DNA of 64,000 nt, from positions 62,001 to 126,000 of the forward strand of contig VMTE01000044.1 in assembly GCA_013791775.1 (NCBI GenBank), in the 5' to 3' direction. Shown here in pieces: positions 1 to 8,485 of the stretch (the first letter of the stretch is position 1; each line of letters begins with the position of its first letter). Made by a program: the position numbers and the translations under genes. This stretch comes from Hyphomonas sp. Lineage in GTDB: Bacteria > Pseudomonadota > Alphaproteobacteria > Caulobacterales > Hyphomonadaceae. Below the pieces are notes generated by a model. The model saw nothing but the letters and a program-made list of their open reading frames with translations, searched no databases and was not told the origin of the DNA.

Positions 1-262
1 AGGGCTTTCGATTGAAAGCGTTAGCGTGACTGACGGCCGCCTACAGAGTGAGTGGAAGGAATTCCGCGGCGCCCCAGATCATAAGTCTGCAGAAGAAGTC
101 TTTTCGAAAATGCCCCCAAACCTTGTCCGCGAGGGGCGCAGCGCGATAAGAGCGCAAATAACCGCGACGTATTCGATGTCCGATCGCGAGGAAGACATTT
201 CCGAGGCAATTACAATACTTCCGAGAAAAGTGCTCTTCGTCGAGAGGCGGATCGGTGATTGA
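1..262 (+). CDS. partial hypothetical protein, C-terminal end
   Basis: An open frame runs in from the left edge of the window and stops at 260-262. It could begin inside the window at the GTG at 26, giving 78 residues, but the frame stays open upstream, so a longer truncated gene is equally possible. No motif is recognised; the visible part is charged and soluble, with several Arg and Glu clusters. Base composition is less GC-rich than the housekeeping genes further right, like the next two genes. It may be spurious. Confidence 0.3.
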   Translation, partial: GLSIESVSVTDGRLQSEWKEFRGAPDHKSAEEVFSKMPPNLVREGRSAIRAQITATYSMSDREEDISEAITILPRKVLFVERRIGD

Positions 263-726
263 GAGCCGCTGATCCGATCAATTCGCGGAACCGCTGGGAT
301 CAAGGCCCCATCACATCGAGAATAAGGCGCGGGTTGATTCCGCCCCACCAAGTCTCTCCGCTCACGTCTTTTCAAGAACCAAAGCCGAAGCACATCAGAC
401 GTTCGAATACTGGGTGACGACCGGCAACAAAGGGCCATCGTGTCATTCGGCTGCAAATCTGGCGCTAGGCCGGACTTCGCCGTAGGCAATTATTCGCGCC
501 ACGCCTAGAGTGGCAGCTAGCTTTCAATTCCCATCTATCTGCGGACCGACGATGCTGATGCACGCCAGCCCGAAGTACCGACCTAAGACTGTTCGGCAAA
601 ACGTGGGAAAGTGACCATCCGGATTCCAAACCCTGAGCATCGCTGAAGATTGTTCATCCAATTGAAGCGAACATTAATTTGAAGCCGGTTACCTTTCATG
701 ATTACGCTTCGAGGTGGGAGGGAACA
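263..726. other. gene-poor stretch
   Basis: About 460 bases without a convincing gene. Open frames on either strand here have no recognisable motif and atypical codon use. A 16-base string at 467-482 recurs at 1756-1771, before the TonB-like gene. The last 15 bases hold the ribosome binding site of the lipoprotein that starts at 727. No terminator or promoter was identified with confidence. Confidence 0.5.
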
Positions 727-1623
727 ATGCCGAAACTAACGGGGGTTACATCACTTCGCCGGGCTGACGCTCTCGGCAAACATCTCAGTATCAAAGGTTG
801 GAGGGCGCGGTCCGTCATTATCGCAGCAGTGTCAGTCTTTGTTTTGGCTGCATGCGAACCTGCGGAGCCCACTCCTGTTGGTGTTGCACCGATTGAGACC
901 TCCCAAACCGAGGAATCCAGTTTCGAATGGGTCAGAGCGATGCCGGACCCGAGGCCCGCTTTCAAAGAAGCAGCTCAAGGAAGTTCCGCGCCGACTGTAG
1001 CCGATAGTTCAGTCAAAGAAGATACTGCAAGCGAGATTTGGTGTGTTCCCGGCTGCCTATTGGCATCAAATCTCGATGGCTCTCCGATAGTTCCTGAATG
1101 GTGCACAGCTTGGTCCGCAATGGCGGAAACCCACTTTGCTCGGGACAGCGACGAAGACCAGCTGGTTGACACGAACTCTATTGTTGTTTTTCAACCTGCT
1201 TCAAGTTCCCCTGTATCTGAGAAATTCGCGTGCACACGGATCAATCTTAATCGGATTGTTTTGGGATCCACTGAAACAGCTGCCGGGGCGCTGTCTGAGA
1301 ACGGGCTAGAACGCGGAATGCCAAATAAGCCCTACTCTCCCTACACATTTAGAGGCGAGGCCTTCGGCATGAGATGCCTGCCTGGTTGTGTGACTTCTTG
1401 GGAAGAGTATGGCTTGAAGGAGTCGGATATTGGTCAGTCATACGGAAAGAACGTCCAGCTTCCTGATTGGTGCGCCGCTGGTAGCAAGGGGTGCGGGCCT
1501 GTTGCCAGCAATGTCATGCCAAAATGTAAACCAGAAAGCATAGCAAATTCGATGTGCACGAGAATACGGTTCAGTGATGTTCCGTATAGCGATCAAATCG
1601 TTGGAGAGCGAGATGTTGATTAG
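727..1623 (+). CDS. Cys-rich lipoprotein with two repeated modules, function unknown
   Basis: A 298-residue secreted lipoprotein. The frame is open from a TTG at 679, but ATG 727 is preceded by GGGAGG at a good distance, so that start is preferred. A hydrophobic segment (about residues 30-40) ends in the lipobox LAAC with Cys43. The mature part holds two similar Cys-rich modules, about residues 106-172 and 217-280. Each begins with C-x-P-G-C, has a P-x-W-C motif, and ends with C-T-R-I, which suggests internal duplication and disulfide bonding in the periplasm. The family is not recognised. It stands alone with no operon partner, in AT-richer DNA that may be acquired. Confidence 0.7.
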   Translation: MPKLTGVTSLRRADALGKHLSIKGWRARSVIIAAVSVFVLAACEPAEPTPVGVAPIETSQTEESSFEWVRAMPDPRPAFKEAAQGSSAPTVADSSVKEDTASEIWCVPGCLLASNLDGSPIVPEWCTAWSAMAETHFARDSDEDQLVDTNSIVVFQPASSSPVSEKFACTRINLNRIVLGSTETAAGALSENGLERGMPNKPYSPYTFRGEAFGMRCLPGCVTSWEEYGLKESDIGQSYGKNVQLPDWCAAGSKGCGPVASNVMPKCKPESIANSMCTRIRFSDVPYSDQIVGERDVD

Positions 1624-1821
1624 CCAAGTCAGCACAAGTTCAGTCGACTAAGCTGACGAGAGACCGGCTCGAAAGGGCCAGATCGGCGCTGATCGCAATT
1701 GCAGCCGGACGGCAGGGTCAACTCAGTCCTGTCGTTCGTCGGTATCACCACCACCAGGCCGGACTTCGCCGAAAGCGGCCAGCGTGCCGCAGCTAAGGCA
1801 CACCTTCTTTCACCGCCAGAG

Positions 1822-2346
1822 ATGACATTGGATATGTTGGCCACTAAACATTTCAATATGGTGTGGAAAGTGACTGCTCTCGGCTCGATATGCTTGGCAC
1901 TGATCGGGATCGTTGGGTTGTGGCTGTATTCTTCCCAGCCGACGCAATCGATAAGGGCCGAAACGCATCAAGCTGCCGGCGATGAGCCCCTTGATGTACC
2001 AGATGAGACGCTTGGCCCTCCAAAGCTTCCGGTGCCCGGTTTACTCTTCGAACCCATCTGCGACCACTGCGCTCACAATTCATGTGCACCAGAGCCTCCC
2101 ACCCCGCTATACCCCGGTATGGCTATGCCGATAGCCGCAGATTGTGAAGCAGAGTTCTACGTGAACGAGCGCGGCGAACCGTTCGACATCTCTGTCAGTT
2201 GTACGAATGAAGCTTTCGTTTCAGCAACGGAGGAGGCGATTGCAGAGATGCGCTGGCCGACTACCGACATGTATGGTGAAGTCTGTCGTCACATCGGTCA
2301 AACAGACTATCCCATTAGATACCCATTCCAATACCGGCCTGAGTAA
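1822..2346 (+). CDS. TonB C-terminal-like membrane-anchored protein
   Basis: About 174 residues from ATG 1822; the frame is open back to a TTG at 1699 and another ATG lies at 1858, so the start is uncertain. One transmembrane helix (about residues 16-35) is followed by a Pro-rich periplasmic linker and a C-terminal domain. That domain resembles TonB-C: a P-x-Y-P entry, a strand of the type EFYVNERGEPFDISV, then a helix and the motif MRWPT. Six cysteines in the linker and domain are unusual for TonB. No ExbB/ExbD genes or TonB-dependent receptor lie nearby, so energy transduction is not supported by context. It could be a structural relative used elsewhere in the envelope. Confidence 0.6.
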   Translation: MTLDMLATKHFNMVWKVTALGSICLALIGIVGLWLYSSQPTQSIRAETHQAAGDEPLDVPDETLGPPKLPVPGLLFEPICDHCAHNSCAPEPPTPLYPGMAMPIAADCEAEFYVNERGEPFDISVSCTNEAFVSATEEAIAEMRWPTTDMYGEVCRHIGQTDYPIRYPFQYRPE

Positions 2347-2536
2347 GAAGACATTTGCGCAACGTCATCGCTGGCAGTATTTGGCGCGTGAATGTTCCTG
2401 ACCCCAAGGGAGACCGACAGCCGACACTTGGGACAGTCGCACAATCCGGCTGCTTAGGGCCAAAACGCAGACAATCTGACTGCGCCTTCCCCCGTCTCGT
2501 CCAAGATTTGCCGCGTTCCGGGGGTAGGAGGCTTCG

Positions 2537-3241
2537 ATGCATGATCCCATCTATTGCGCCATCGGCGACATCCACGGCGAGCTTGGGCGGCTGAAGGATG
2601 TGCACCGGCAGGTGCTCGCCTTTGCCGCCGGGGAACTCAAAGGCCGGCCGCTCCAGTTCGTGCATCTGGGGGATCTGGTCGACCGCGGGCCGGACTCGTG
2701 CGGCGTGATCGAACAGCTGATGGAATTCGAACGCGCGCACGGGCCCCGGGCCATCACGCTGCGCGGCAATCACGAACAGATGATGATCGATGCGCACGAT
2801 GCCCCCGGCGCGCACGCCGCCCCCTGGCGGCACTGGATGAACAATGGCGGCGAGGCGACCCTGGCGAGCTATGCCGGCAAGCCGGAGGCGGTCAGGCTTG
2901 CGCACGTTGCCTGGCTGAAATCGCTGCCAACGGTTCACGCCGACGAGGAGGCCGGGCTCGTCTTCGTGCATGCCGGGATTGATCCTGACCTCTATCCGGA
3001 TTGCGGCGCGCAGGTGAACATGTGGACGCGGCGGCGCGAGTTCATGGACCCGCGCTGCTGGACGGCGCCGGCCCTGCGAGGCCTGCGCGTGATCCATGGC
3101 CATACGCCGACACACGATTTCCGTCCGGAAGCGGCGGGAGACGGACGCCGGCTGAACATCGATACCGGCGTTGTCTGTGGCGGCTGCCTGACGGCGGCGC
3201 TGTTGCGCCCGGGAGCGGCGGACCTGTTCTTCCACGGCTGA
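2537..3241 (+). CDS. metallophosphoesterase, PPP-type serine/threonine phosphatase family
   Basis: A 234-residue calcineurin-like phosphoesterase. The dinuclear metal signatures are in order: GDIHG at 10-14, GDLVDRG at 45-51, RGNHE at 76-80, and a late IHGHTP motif near the C-terminus. These match bacterial PPP-type phosphatases (PrpA/ApaH-like), which hydrolyse phosphoserine/threonine or dinucleotide phosphates; the substrate cannot be told from sequence. ATG 2537 has TAGGAGG just upstream. It sits alone about 200 bases ahead of the Tad pilus operon, and a link to the pilus is only positional. Confidence 0.85.
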   Translation: MHDPIYCAIGDIHGELGRLKDVHRQVLAFAAGELKGRPLQFVHLGDLVDRGPDSCGVIEQLMEFERAHGPRAITLRGNHEQMMIDAHDAPGAHAAPWRHWMNNGGEATLASYAGKPEAVRLAHVAWLKSLPTVHADEEAGLVFVHAGIDPDLYPDCGAQVNMWTRRREFMDPRCWTAPALRGLRVIHGHTPTHDFRPEAAGDGRRLNIDTGVVCGGCLTAALLRPGAADLFFHG

Positions 3242-3448
3242 ACGCGGCCGGTCGCCCGTGCGGCGGCACGTTGCCGGCACCTCGAAAGATCCCGCTAACC
3301 AACCGCCAGCACGGCACTACGGTTTGGTTAATCGCATCTTCCGCCCCCGGACGAGATTCGCCGGTTGAGCTTCAAGAGGCCTTATCATCCCTCGGTTAAG
3401 TCTTCAGGCTGAAGGCAGCAGAACGCTGCCCGAATGAGGGCATTCAGA

Positions 3449-4324
3449 ATGAAAGCTGCACCGCTGATCAGCCTCGGCCTGTCCGTTGTGCTTGGCGCCG
3501 GCGCCATTTTCTTTGGCCGGGGCTTCATGTCCGGCAAGGCGCCGGATGCCGAGGCCAGCGCCGTGCCTGCGGTCGCCATGACGACCGTGCTTGTGATGAC
3601 ATCAACGGTCGAGCCCGGCGCCGCGATTGACCCGAAATTTGTCAAGGAAGTCGAGTGGCCGGAGCGCGCGGTGCCGGAAGGCGCGCTGCGCAACGTCTCT
3701 GATCTGGGACCGAAGGCCTATTCGCGCGGCCTGATGGTGCCGGGCGAACCCTTGCTGCTGCCGAAGATCGACACGACCGGCTCGGTGCTCACGCTCGCGG
3801 CGGCCATCACGCCGGGCATGCGGGCGGTCTCCATCGTCGTGCGCAACGACACCGGCGTGTCCGGCTTCGTGCTGCCGGGCGACCGCGTGGACGTGAACGA
3901 GTTCATGGATCTGGAAGACGCCGGCAGCCGCGCAGAAGGCGCCCGCATTTCGGCGAACATCCTCGCGCGCCCCGTGCTGCGCCATGTCAAGGTTCTGGCG
4001 GTGGATCAGTCCTTCGAGGCAAACATGGAGGGCGCCCGGCCGTCCCAGACCGTGACGCTGGAAGTGACGCCTGACGACGCATTGGCGCTCGGCGCGGCCA
4101 GCCAGCGGGCTGCGCTCGGGCTCGCGCTGATCAGCCGGGACGAAGAGGCCATGGTTGCCGCGCTGACGCCGGAAAAACCGGCTGAAGTGAAGAAGGTGGT
4201 TCAACCGGGCTCGGGCCGCCGGGCCGCCGTGACCACCACTGTGCGCGTCATCAACGGCGCGCGTGATGAAAACGTCACAACGCCGGTCGCGCGCGCCGAC
4301 ACCCGGACGGAGGAGAAACGCTGA
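3449..4324 (+). CDS. cpaB: Flp pilus assembly protein CpaB/RcpC
   Basis: A 291-residue periplasmic Tad pilus assembly protein, first gene of a seven-gene operon. An N-terminal hydrophobic segment (about residues 5-22) is followed by an SAF-like region containing EPGAAI and SRGLMVPGEPLL, then the conserved MRAVSIVVRNDTGVSGFVLPGD stretch seen in RcpC/CpaB, ending with a basic tail. ATG 3449 is chosen because GAGGG lies 8 bases upstream; an in-frame ATG at 3434 would add five residues. The family is thought to gate or stabilise the secretin. The stop overlaps the cpaC start as ATGA, implying translational coupling. Confidence 0.9.
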   Translation: MKAAPLISLGLSVVLGAGAIFFGRGFMSGKAPDAEASAVPAVAMTTVLVMTSTVEPGAAIDPKFVKEVEWPERAVPEGALRNVSDLGPKAYSRGLMVPGEPLLLPKIDTTGSVLTLAAAITPGMRAVSIVVRNDTGVSGFVLPGDRVDVNEFMDLEDAGSRAEGARISANILARPVLRHVKVLAVDQSFEANMEGARPSQTVTLEVTPDDALALGAASQRAALGLALISRDEEAMVAALTPEKPAEVKKVVQPGSGRRAAVTTTVRVINGARDENVTTPVARADTRTEEKR

Positions 4325-5622
4325 TGCGCCTTGCACGGATCATCTCTGCCGCACTCCTTGTGTGCGCCTGCCTTGTGCCTCCGGCCTCGGCCTGGATGCA
4401 GCGCTCGGCAGATGACGGCGCCCAGCGGCTGGAAGTCCGCCGCGGCCAGTCCGCCGTGGTGGAAACAGACCTGGCATTCGCCACGATTGTCGTCGCCGAT
4501 CCCGAAATCGCCGAAGCCATGGCGACATCAAACCGCTCCTTCTTCCTGCGCGGCAAGACACCGGGCTCGACCACGGTGCTCGTATATAATTCCGCCGGCG
4601 CGATTGCCGAACTGATCGAGATCGACGTGAAACTCGGTCTCGAAGAACTGCGCCAGGACATCCGGCGCCTGTTGCCGGGCGAGCCCATCGAGGTTTATCC
4701 CGTGCATGACGGCGTGTTCCTCGATGGCCGCGTGACGACCGCCGGCGCGGCAGAGATGGCGCTGCAGGTGGCCGAGCGCTATGTGCCGGGCGGCGTCGCC
4801 AACGGGCTGACGGTCGGTCAGAGCCAGCAGGTATTGCTCGAGGTGCGCTTCCTCGAGGCGAGCCGCAGCGCCGTGCGCGAGATCGGATTCGGCAACACCG
4901 TTGACGCCAACGACTTCCAGTCCTCAACCGACAGCGGCACGATTTCCGGCCTTGCCGAAAAGACGGTTGCTCTGTTCACGAACCTTGGCGGCGAGAACAT
5001 CGACGTGCGCATCCGCGCGCTGGAAGAGAAAGGCGTGATCCGCACGCTGGCGGAGCCGAACCTCGTGGCGCTGTCGGGCGACACGGCCAGCTTCCTTGCG
5101 GGCGGCGAATTCCCGATCCCGGTTGCCAGCAAGGACAACGAGATCACCATCGAGTTCAAGAAGTTCGGGGTCAGTCTCGACTTCACCCCGACCGTCCTGG
5201 GCGACGGTCTCGTCAATCTCCGTGTGCGGCCCGAGGTGTCGGCGCTCGACAAGGCCAACGGCATCCGAGCCGCCAATATCGAGATTCCGGGCATATCGGT
5301 TCGCCGCGCCGATACGACGGTCGAACTGCATGACGGACAGGCCTTCGCGGTCGCCGGCCTTCTGCAGAACAACTACTCGAACGACGTTCGCCAGACTCCC
5401 TGGCTCGGGAGCGTCCCTATTCTCGGGGCACTGTTCTCCTCGAAACGCTATCAACGCAACGAAAGTGAACTCGTCATCATCGTCACCCCGCGCCTCGTGC
5501 AGCCCCAGCCGCATCCGGACCAACTGGCCTCTCCGCTCGACGCCTTCGCAGAGCCGACGGAAGCCGAGTTGCTGCTGTTCGGCCGGACGACCGGCGCGCC
5601 TTCTGAAAATGCAGGGTACTGA
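4324..5622 (+). CDS. cpaC: Tad pilus outer-membrane secretin CpaC/RcpA
   Basis: A 432-residue secretin subunit that forms the outer-membrane channel for the Flp pilus. A cleavable signal peptide ends near ASA at residues 21-23. The N-terminal domain has the pilus-secretin pattern of repeated short strands (VVADPEIAEAM, FFLRGKTPGSTTVLV), then a BON-like spacer. The C-terminal secretin core carries LLEVRFLEASRSA, LAEPNLVALSGD, FLAGGEFPIP and a late VPILGALF-to-VIIVTPRLV segment. It overlaps cpaB by 4 bases and is followed 5 bases later by a small lipoprotein that may act as its pilotin-like partner (inference). Confidence 0.93.
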   Translation: MRLARIISAALLVCACLVPPASAWMQRSADDGAQRLEVRRGQSAVVETDLAFATIVVADPEIAEAMATSNRSFFLRGKTPGSTTVLVYNSAGAIAELIEIDVKLGLEELRQDIRRLLPGEPIEVYPVHDGVFLDGRVTTAGAAEMALQVAERYVPGGVANGLTVGQSQQVLLEVRFLEASRSAVREIGFGNTVDANDFQSSTDSGTISGLAEKTVALFTNLGGENIDVRIRALEEKGVIRTLAEPNLVALSGDTASFLAGGEFPIPVASKDNEITIEFKKFGVSLDFTPTVLGDGLVNLRVRPEVSALDKANGIRAANIEIPGISVRRADTTVELHDGQAFAVAGLLQNNYSNDVRQTPWLGSVPILGALFSSKRYQRNESELVIIVTPRLVQPQPHPDQLASPLDAFAEPTEAELLLFGRTTGAPSENAGY

Positions 5623-5627
5623 TTACC

Positions 5628-5888
5628 ATGAAGATCGCAAAAGCCTTGATGTTCCTGACCGCCTCCGGGCTGCTCTCGGCTTGTGCATCGCTCGATGCGC
5701 AGGACCGGTTCGTGCTGGGCGAGGCCAGCCGTGCCAATATTGCGTCACAGTCTGACCGGGACGTGAACTTGCCGAATTCGCGCAAGGTGGAGTCGACTTC
5801 GGGTGTGCGCGCCGTGAACGCTGTCAAGGCGCTCAACGATGGCCAGACCAAGGAACTCGCCGGCACCGGCACCGGGGGCACCGAGTAA
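5628..5888 (+). CDS. short lipoprotein in the cpaD position
   Basis: An 86-residue lipoprotein: signal sequence to residue 18 and lipobox LSAC with Cys19. It occupies the place between secretin and cpaE where CpaD/TadD-type lipoproteins are found, but those are usually around 200 residues. The stretch DRFVLGEASRANIASQSDRDV resembles the FG-A-x-R-x-N-x-A-x-Q segment near the end of CpaD, so it may be a reduced CpaD keeping only the anchor and that motif. It overlaps cpaE in TAATG fashion. An unrelated small lipoprotein is the alternative. Confidence 0.7.
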   Translation: MKIAKALMFLTASGLLSACASLDAQDRFVLGEASRANIASQSDRDVNLPNSRKVESTSGVRAVNAVKALNDGQTKELAGTGTGGTE

Positions 5889-7093
5889 TGCACGCCGCCG
5901 TCCAAATCCAGAAAACGCCGGCATCTTCCGGGCGCACCGTGCCCGCCATAGCCGCGCTGGCGAGCCCCGGCCGCATCGAGGCGCTGAAGGCGGTCTGCGC
6001 GGACGTGCAGGATCTGTCGCAAAAGACTGCGCCCGACATCGCGCAGCGCCACGGCGGCGGCCTGCTTCTGATCGAACAGGGCCAGCCCGGTTGGGACCAG
6101 CTGCTCCTGATGCTGGCGGTCGAACACCCGGCGACCGCCCTGATTGTCATCTCGGATCATTTGCCGGCGCACATGGTGCGGGCACTGATGAAGCTCGAGG
6201 CGTGGGATGTGCTGTCGATGTCGGCGAGCGCTGATGATGTCATGGATACGGCCGCTCGCCTCTCGGACGCGCGGGCGGAGCCGAAAGGCGGTCCGTCGAA
6301 CTCCGCATGCTGGGCTTTCCGAGGCGCCGTCGGCGGCGCAGGTGTCTCCACGCTCGCCATCGAAAGCGCCTTCGCGCTGGCGCGAATGGTGGGCCCCGGA
6401 CAGGTTTGCCTCGTTGACCTGAACCTCGCTGACGGCATGACCGCGTCTTTCCTGGAAGCCATTCCGAAGCTCGACCTCCACGCCCTGTCCGCCGCGCCGG
6501 AGCGTCTCGACGCCCGCTTGCTTGCGGCCTGGTGCTGGCAGCATGAAGACGGCGTGTCGATCATCGCCTCGCCGCGCAATCCGGAAGCCGATGCCCTGGC
6601 CAGCGAGCCGGCGATCCTTCGCCTGCTGGATATCGCTTGTGCGTCATTTCCCTATGTCATCCTCGATATGCCGCGTCATATGATGCCGTGGACAAAGCCG
6701 GTGATGGCGGCGGTGGACGAGGCGGTCATCATCAGCGAGCTGACGGTACCAAGTCTGCACGCGGCCGCCGACATGTGCCGGGACATCGACGTACTGCGCG
6801 GGAATGGCAATCGGGCGCGGCTGGTGCTGAACCGCATGTTCAAGAAGAAGCAGTTCCGGACGGGCTTCCCGGTCGATACCGCCGAGAAGGCCATCGAGCG
6901 TAAGATTGACGTCACGGTCACATCCGACTGGGACGCGGCGCGCACGGCGGTGAATCTCGGAAAGCCGATTGCCGATGTGAAGCCGAAGAGCCCGTTGGTA
7001 CTTGATGTGGACCAGATGGTCCGCCTGCTGGCGCCCGACGGCATGATCGAGAATTCCCAGTCCCGCAAATCAGCCAGGAAGGCCAAGGCATGA
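5888..7093 (+). CDS. cpaE: Tad pilus localisation protein CpaE/TadZ, ParA/MinD-like
   Basis: A 401-residue CpaE/TadZ protein, expected to place the pilus machine at a cell pole. The N-terminal third is a receiver-like domain; the rest is a MinD/ParA fold. The P-loop region reads FRGAVGGAGVSTLA at about residues 143-156. Compared with the CpaE pattern G-A-K-G-G-V-G-A-S-T, the signature lysine is a valine, so ATP hydrolysis is doubtful. The Walker A' aspartate segment CLVDLNLADG and a later VILDMPR segment are kept. It starts in the stop codon of the preceding gene and its own stop overlaps cpaF as ATGA. Confidence 0.88.
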   Translation: MHAAVQIQKTPASSGRTVPAIAALASPGRIEALKAVCADVQDLSQKTAPDIAQRHGGGLLLIEQGQPGWDQLLLMLAVEHPATALIVISDHLPAHMVRALMKLEAWDVLSMSASADDVMDTAARLSDARAEPKGGPSNSACWAFRGAVGGAGVSTLAIESAFALARMVGPGQVCLVDLNLADGMTASFLEAIPKLDLHALSAAPERLDARLLAAWCWQHEDGVSIIASPRNPEADALASEPAILRLLDIACASFPYVILDMPRHMMPWTKPVMAAVDEAVIISELTVPSLHAAADMCRDIDVLRGNGNRARLVLNRMFKKKQFRTGFPVDTAEKAIERKIDVTVTSDWDAARTAVNLGKPIADVKPKSPLVLDVDQMVRLLAPDGMIENSQSRKSARKAKA

Positions 7094-8469
7094 GCCGCTT
7101 CGGATTTTCGCCTGCCGTCAAAGCCGAGCCTGCCGTTGCCGAGCCGGTGCCCCAGCCGGCTGCCACGCCCGCCGCGCGGGGGAAAGCGGAAGCCGCGGCG
7201 TTCGACCTGCTCGACGCAAAGCTGCGCGTGCATGCCAAACTCATCGACGAACTCGATCTCTCGGCGCTCGACAAGCTCGACGATGAAACGATGCGCCGCC
7301 GGGTGCGCGGCATCATCGGCGAGATCATCCGCAAGGAAGAGATGGCGCTGTCATCGGCGGAGGAGGTGCTCTTTGCCGATGCCGTGATGGATGAGATGAC
7401 CGGCCTTGGCCCGATCGAACCTCTGCTCAAGGACGATTCCATCGCGGACATCCTGATCAACGGCTACAATCAGGTTTACGTCGAACGCCACGGCAAGCTG
7501 CAGCTGGCACCGGTGCGCTTCGCCGACAATGACCACCTCCTGCGGATCGTGCAGCGGATCGTTGCGGCGGTCGGCCGGCGGGTCGATGAGAGCCAGCCGC
7601 TGGTCGATGCGCGCCTCCTCGATGGCAGCCGCGTCAACGCCGCCGTCCTTCCGATTGCGATTGACGGGCCGCTGGTCTCGATCCGGAAATTTTCGAAGTC
7701 ACCGCTGACGATGGACAAGCTGGTCAGCTTTGGGGCCATTCCGCGCCCGGTCGCGGATTTCATCCTGGGCGCCGTCAAGTGCCGCGCCTCGACAGTCATC
7801 TCGGGCGGCACAGGCTCCGGCAAGACGACGCTGCTAAATGCGCTGTCGGCCGCGATCAACCCGGACGAACGCCTGATCACCATCGAGGACGCCGCCGAAC
7901 TTCAGTTGCAACAGCCGCACGTCGCGCGCATGGAAACCCGCCCGCCAAACATTGAGGGAAAGGGCGAGATCCGCCAGCGCGAGCTGGTCAAGAACGCACT
8001 GCGCATGCGTCCGGACCGCGTCATTCTGGGCGAGGTCCGCTCGGAGGAAGCGTTCGATATGCTGCAGGCCATGAACACCGGACACGAAGGCTCGATGGCA
8101 ACCATCCACGCCAACAATCCGCGCGATGCGCTCACCCGTCTTGAACAGATGGTGATGATGGGCGGCATGAAGATTTCCGAGGAAGCCATCCGTGGGCAGA
8201 TCGCTTCGGCGGTGAACTTCATCGTGCAGGCGACACGCCTGTCGGATGGCTCGCGCAAGGTGGTCTCGATTGCCGAGATCACCGGCATGGAAGGCTCGGT
8301 TGTCCAACTGCAGGAGATCTTCCGGTTCGAGCGCACGGGCACGGCGGAGAACGGCAAGGTGCAGGGCCACTTCGTAGCGACCGGCCTGCGCCCCAAGTTC
8401 CTTGACGAGATGGAGCGGCGGGGCGTGTTCATGCCGGCCGGCCTGTTCGATCCGTCCAGCCGCTATTGA
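7090..8469 (+). CDS. cpaF: Tad pilus assembly/retraction ATPase CpaF/TadA
   Basis: A 459-residue hexameric secretion ATPase of the VirB11/PulE superfamily, cytoplasmic motor of the Flp pilus. After a Pro/Ala-rich N-terminus comes the helical N-domain, the LGPIEPLLKDDSIADILING segment, Walker A GGTGSGKTT at about 239-247, an Asp box (ITIEDAAEL), Walker B around VILGEVRSEEA near 310, and the His box GHEGSMATIHAN. All catalytic elements look intact. ATG 7090 overlaps the cpaE stop. tadB follows directly. Confidence 0.95.
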   Translation: MSRFGFSPAVKAEPAVAEPVPQPAATPAARGKAEAAAFDLLDAKLRVHAKLIDELDLSALDKLDDETMRRRVRGIIGEIIRKEEMALSSAEEVLFADAVMDEMTGLGPIEPLLKDDSIADILINGYNQVYVERHGKLQLAPVRFADNDHLLRIVQRIVAAVGRRVDESQPLVDARLLDGSRVNAAVLPIAIDGPLVSIRKFSKSPLTMDKLVSFGAIPRPVADFILGAVKCRASTVISGGTGSGKTTLLNALSAAINPDERLITIEDAAELQLQQPHVARMETRPPNIEGKGEIRQRELVKNALRMRPDRVILGEVRSEEAFDMLQAMNTGHEGSMATIHANNPRDALTRLEQMVMMGGMKISEEAIRGQIASAVNFIVQATRLSDGSRKVVSIAEITGMEGSVVQLQEIFRFERTGTAENGKVQGHFVATGLRPKFLDEMERRGVFMPAGLFDPSSRY

Positions 8470-8485
8470 TCCGGGAGCCGCCCGC

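Noticed and set aside
79-489. 136-codon minus-strand frame in the left gene-poor region
   Set aside because: No motif, no ribosome binding site, and composition not like coding DNA of this genome.
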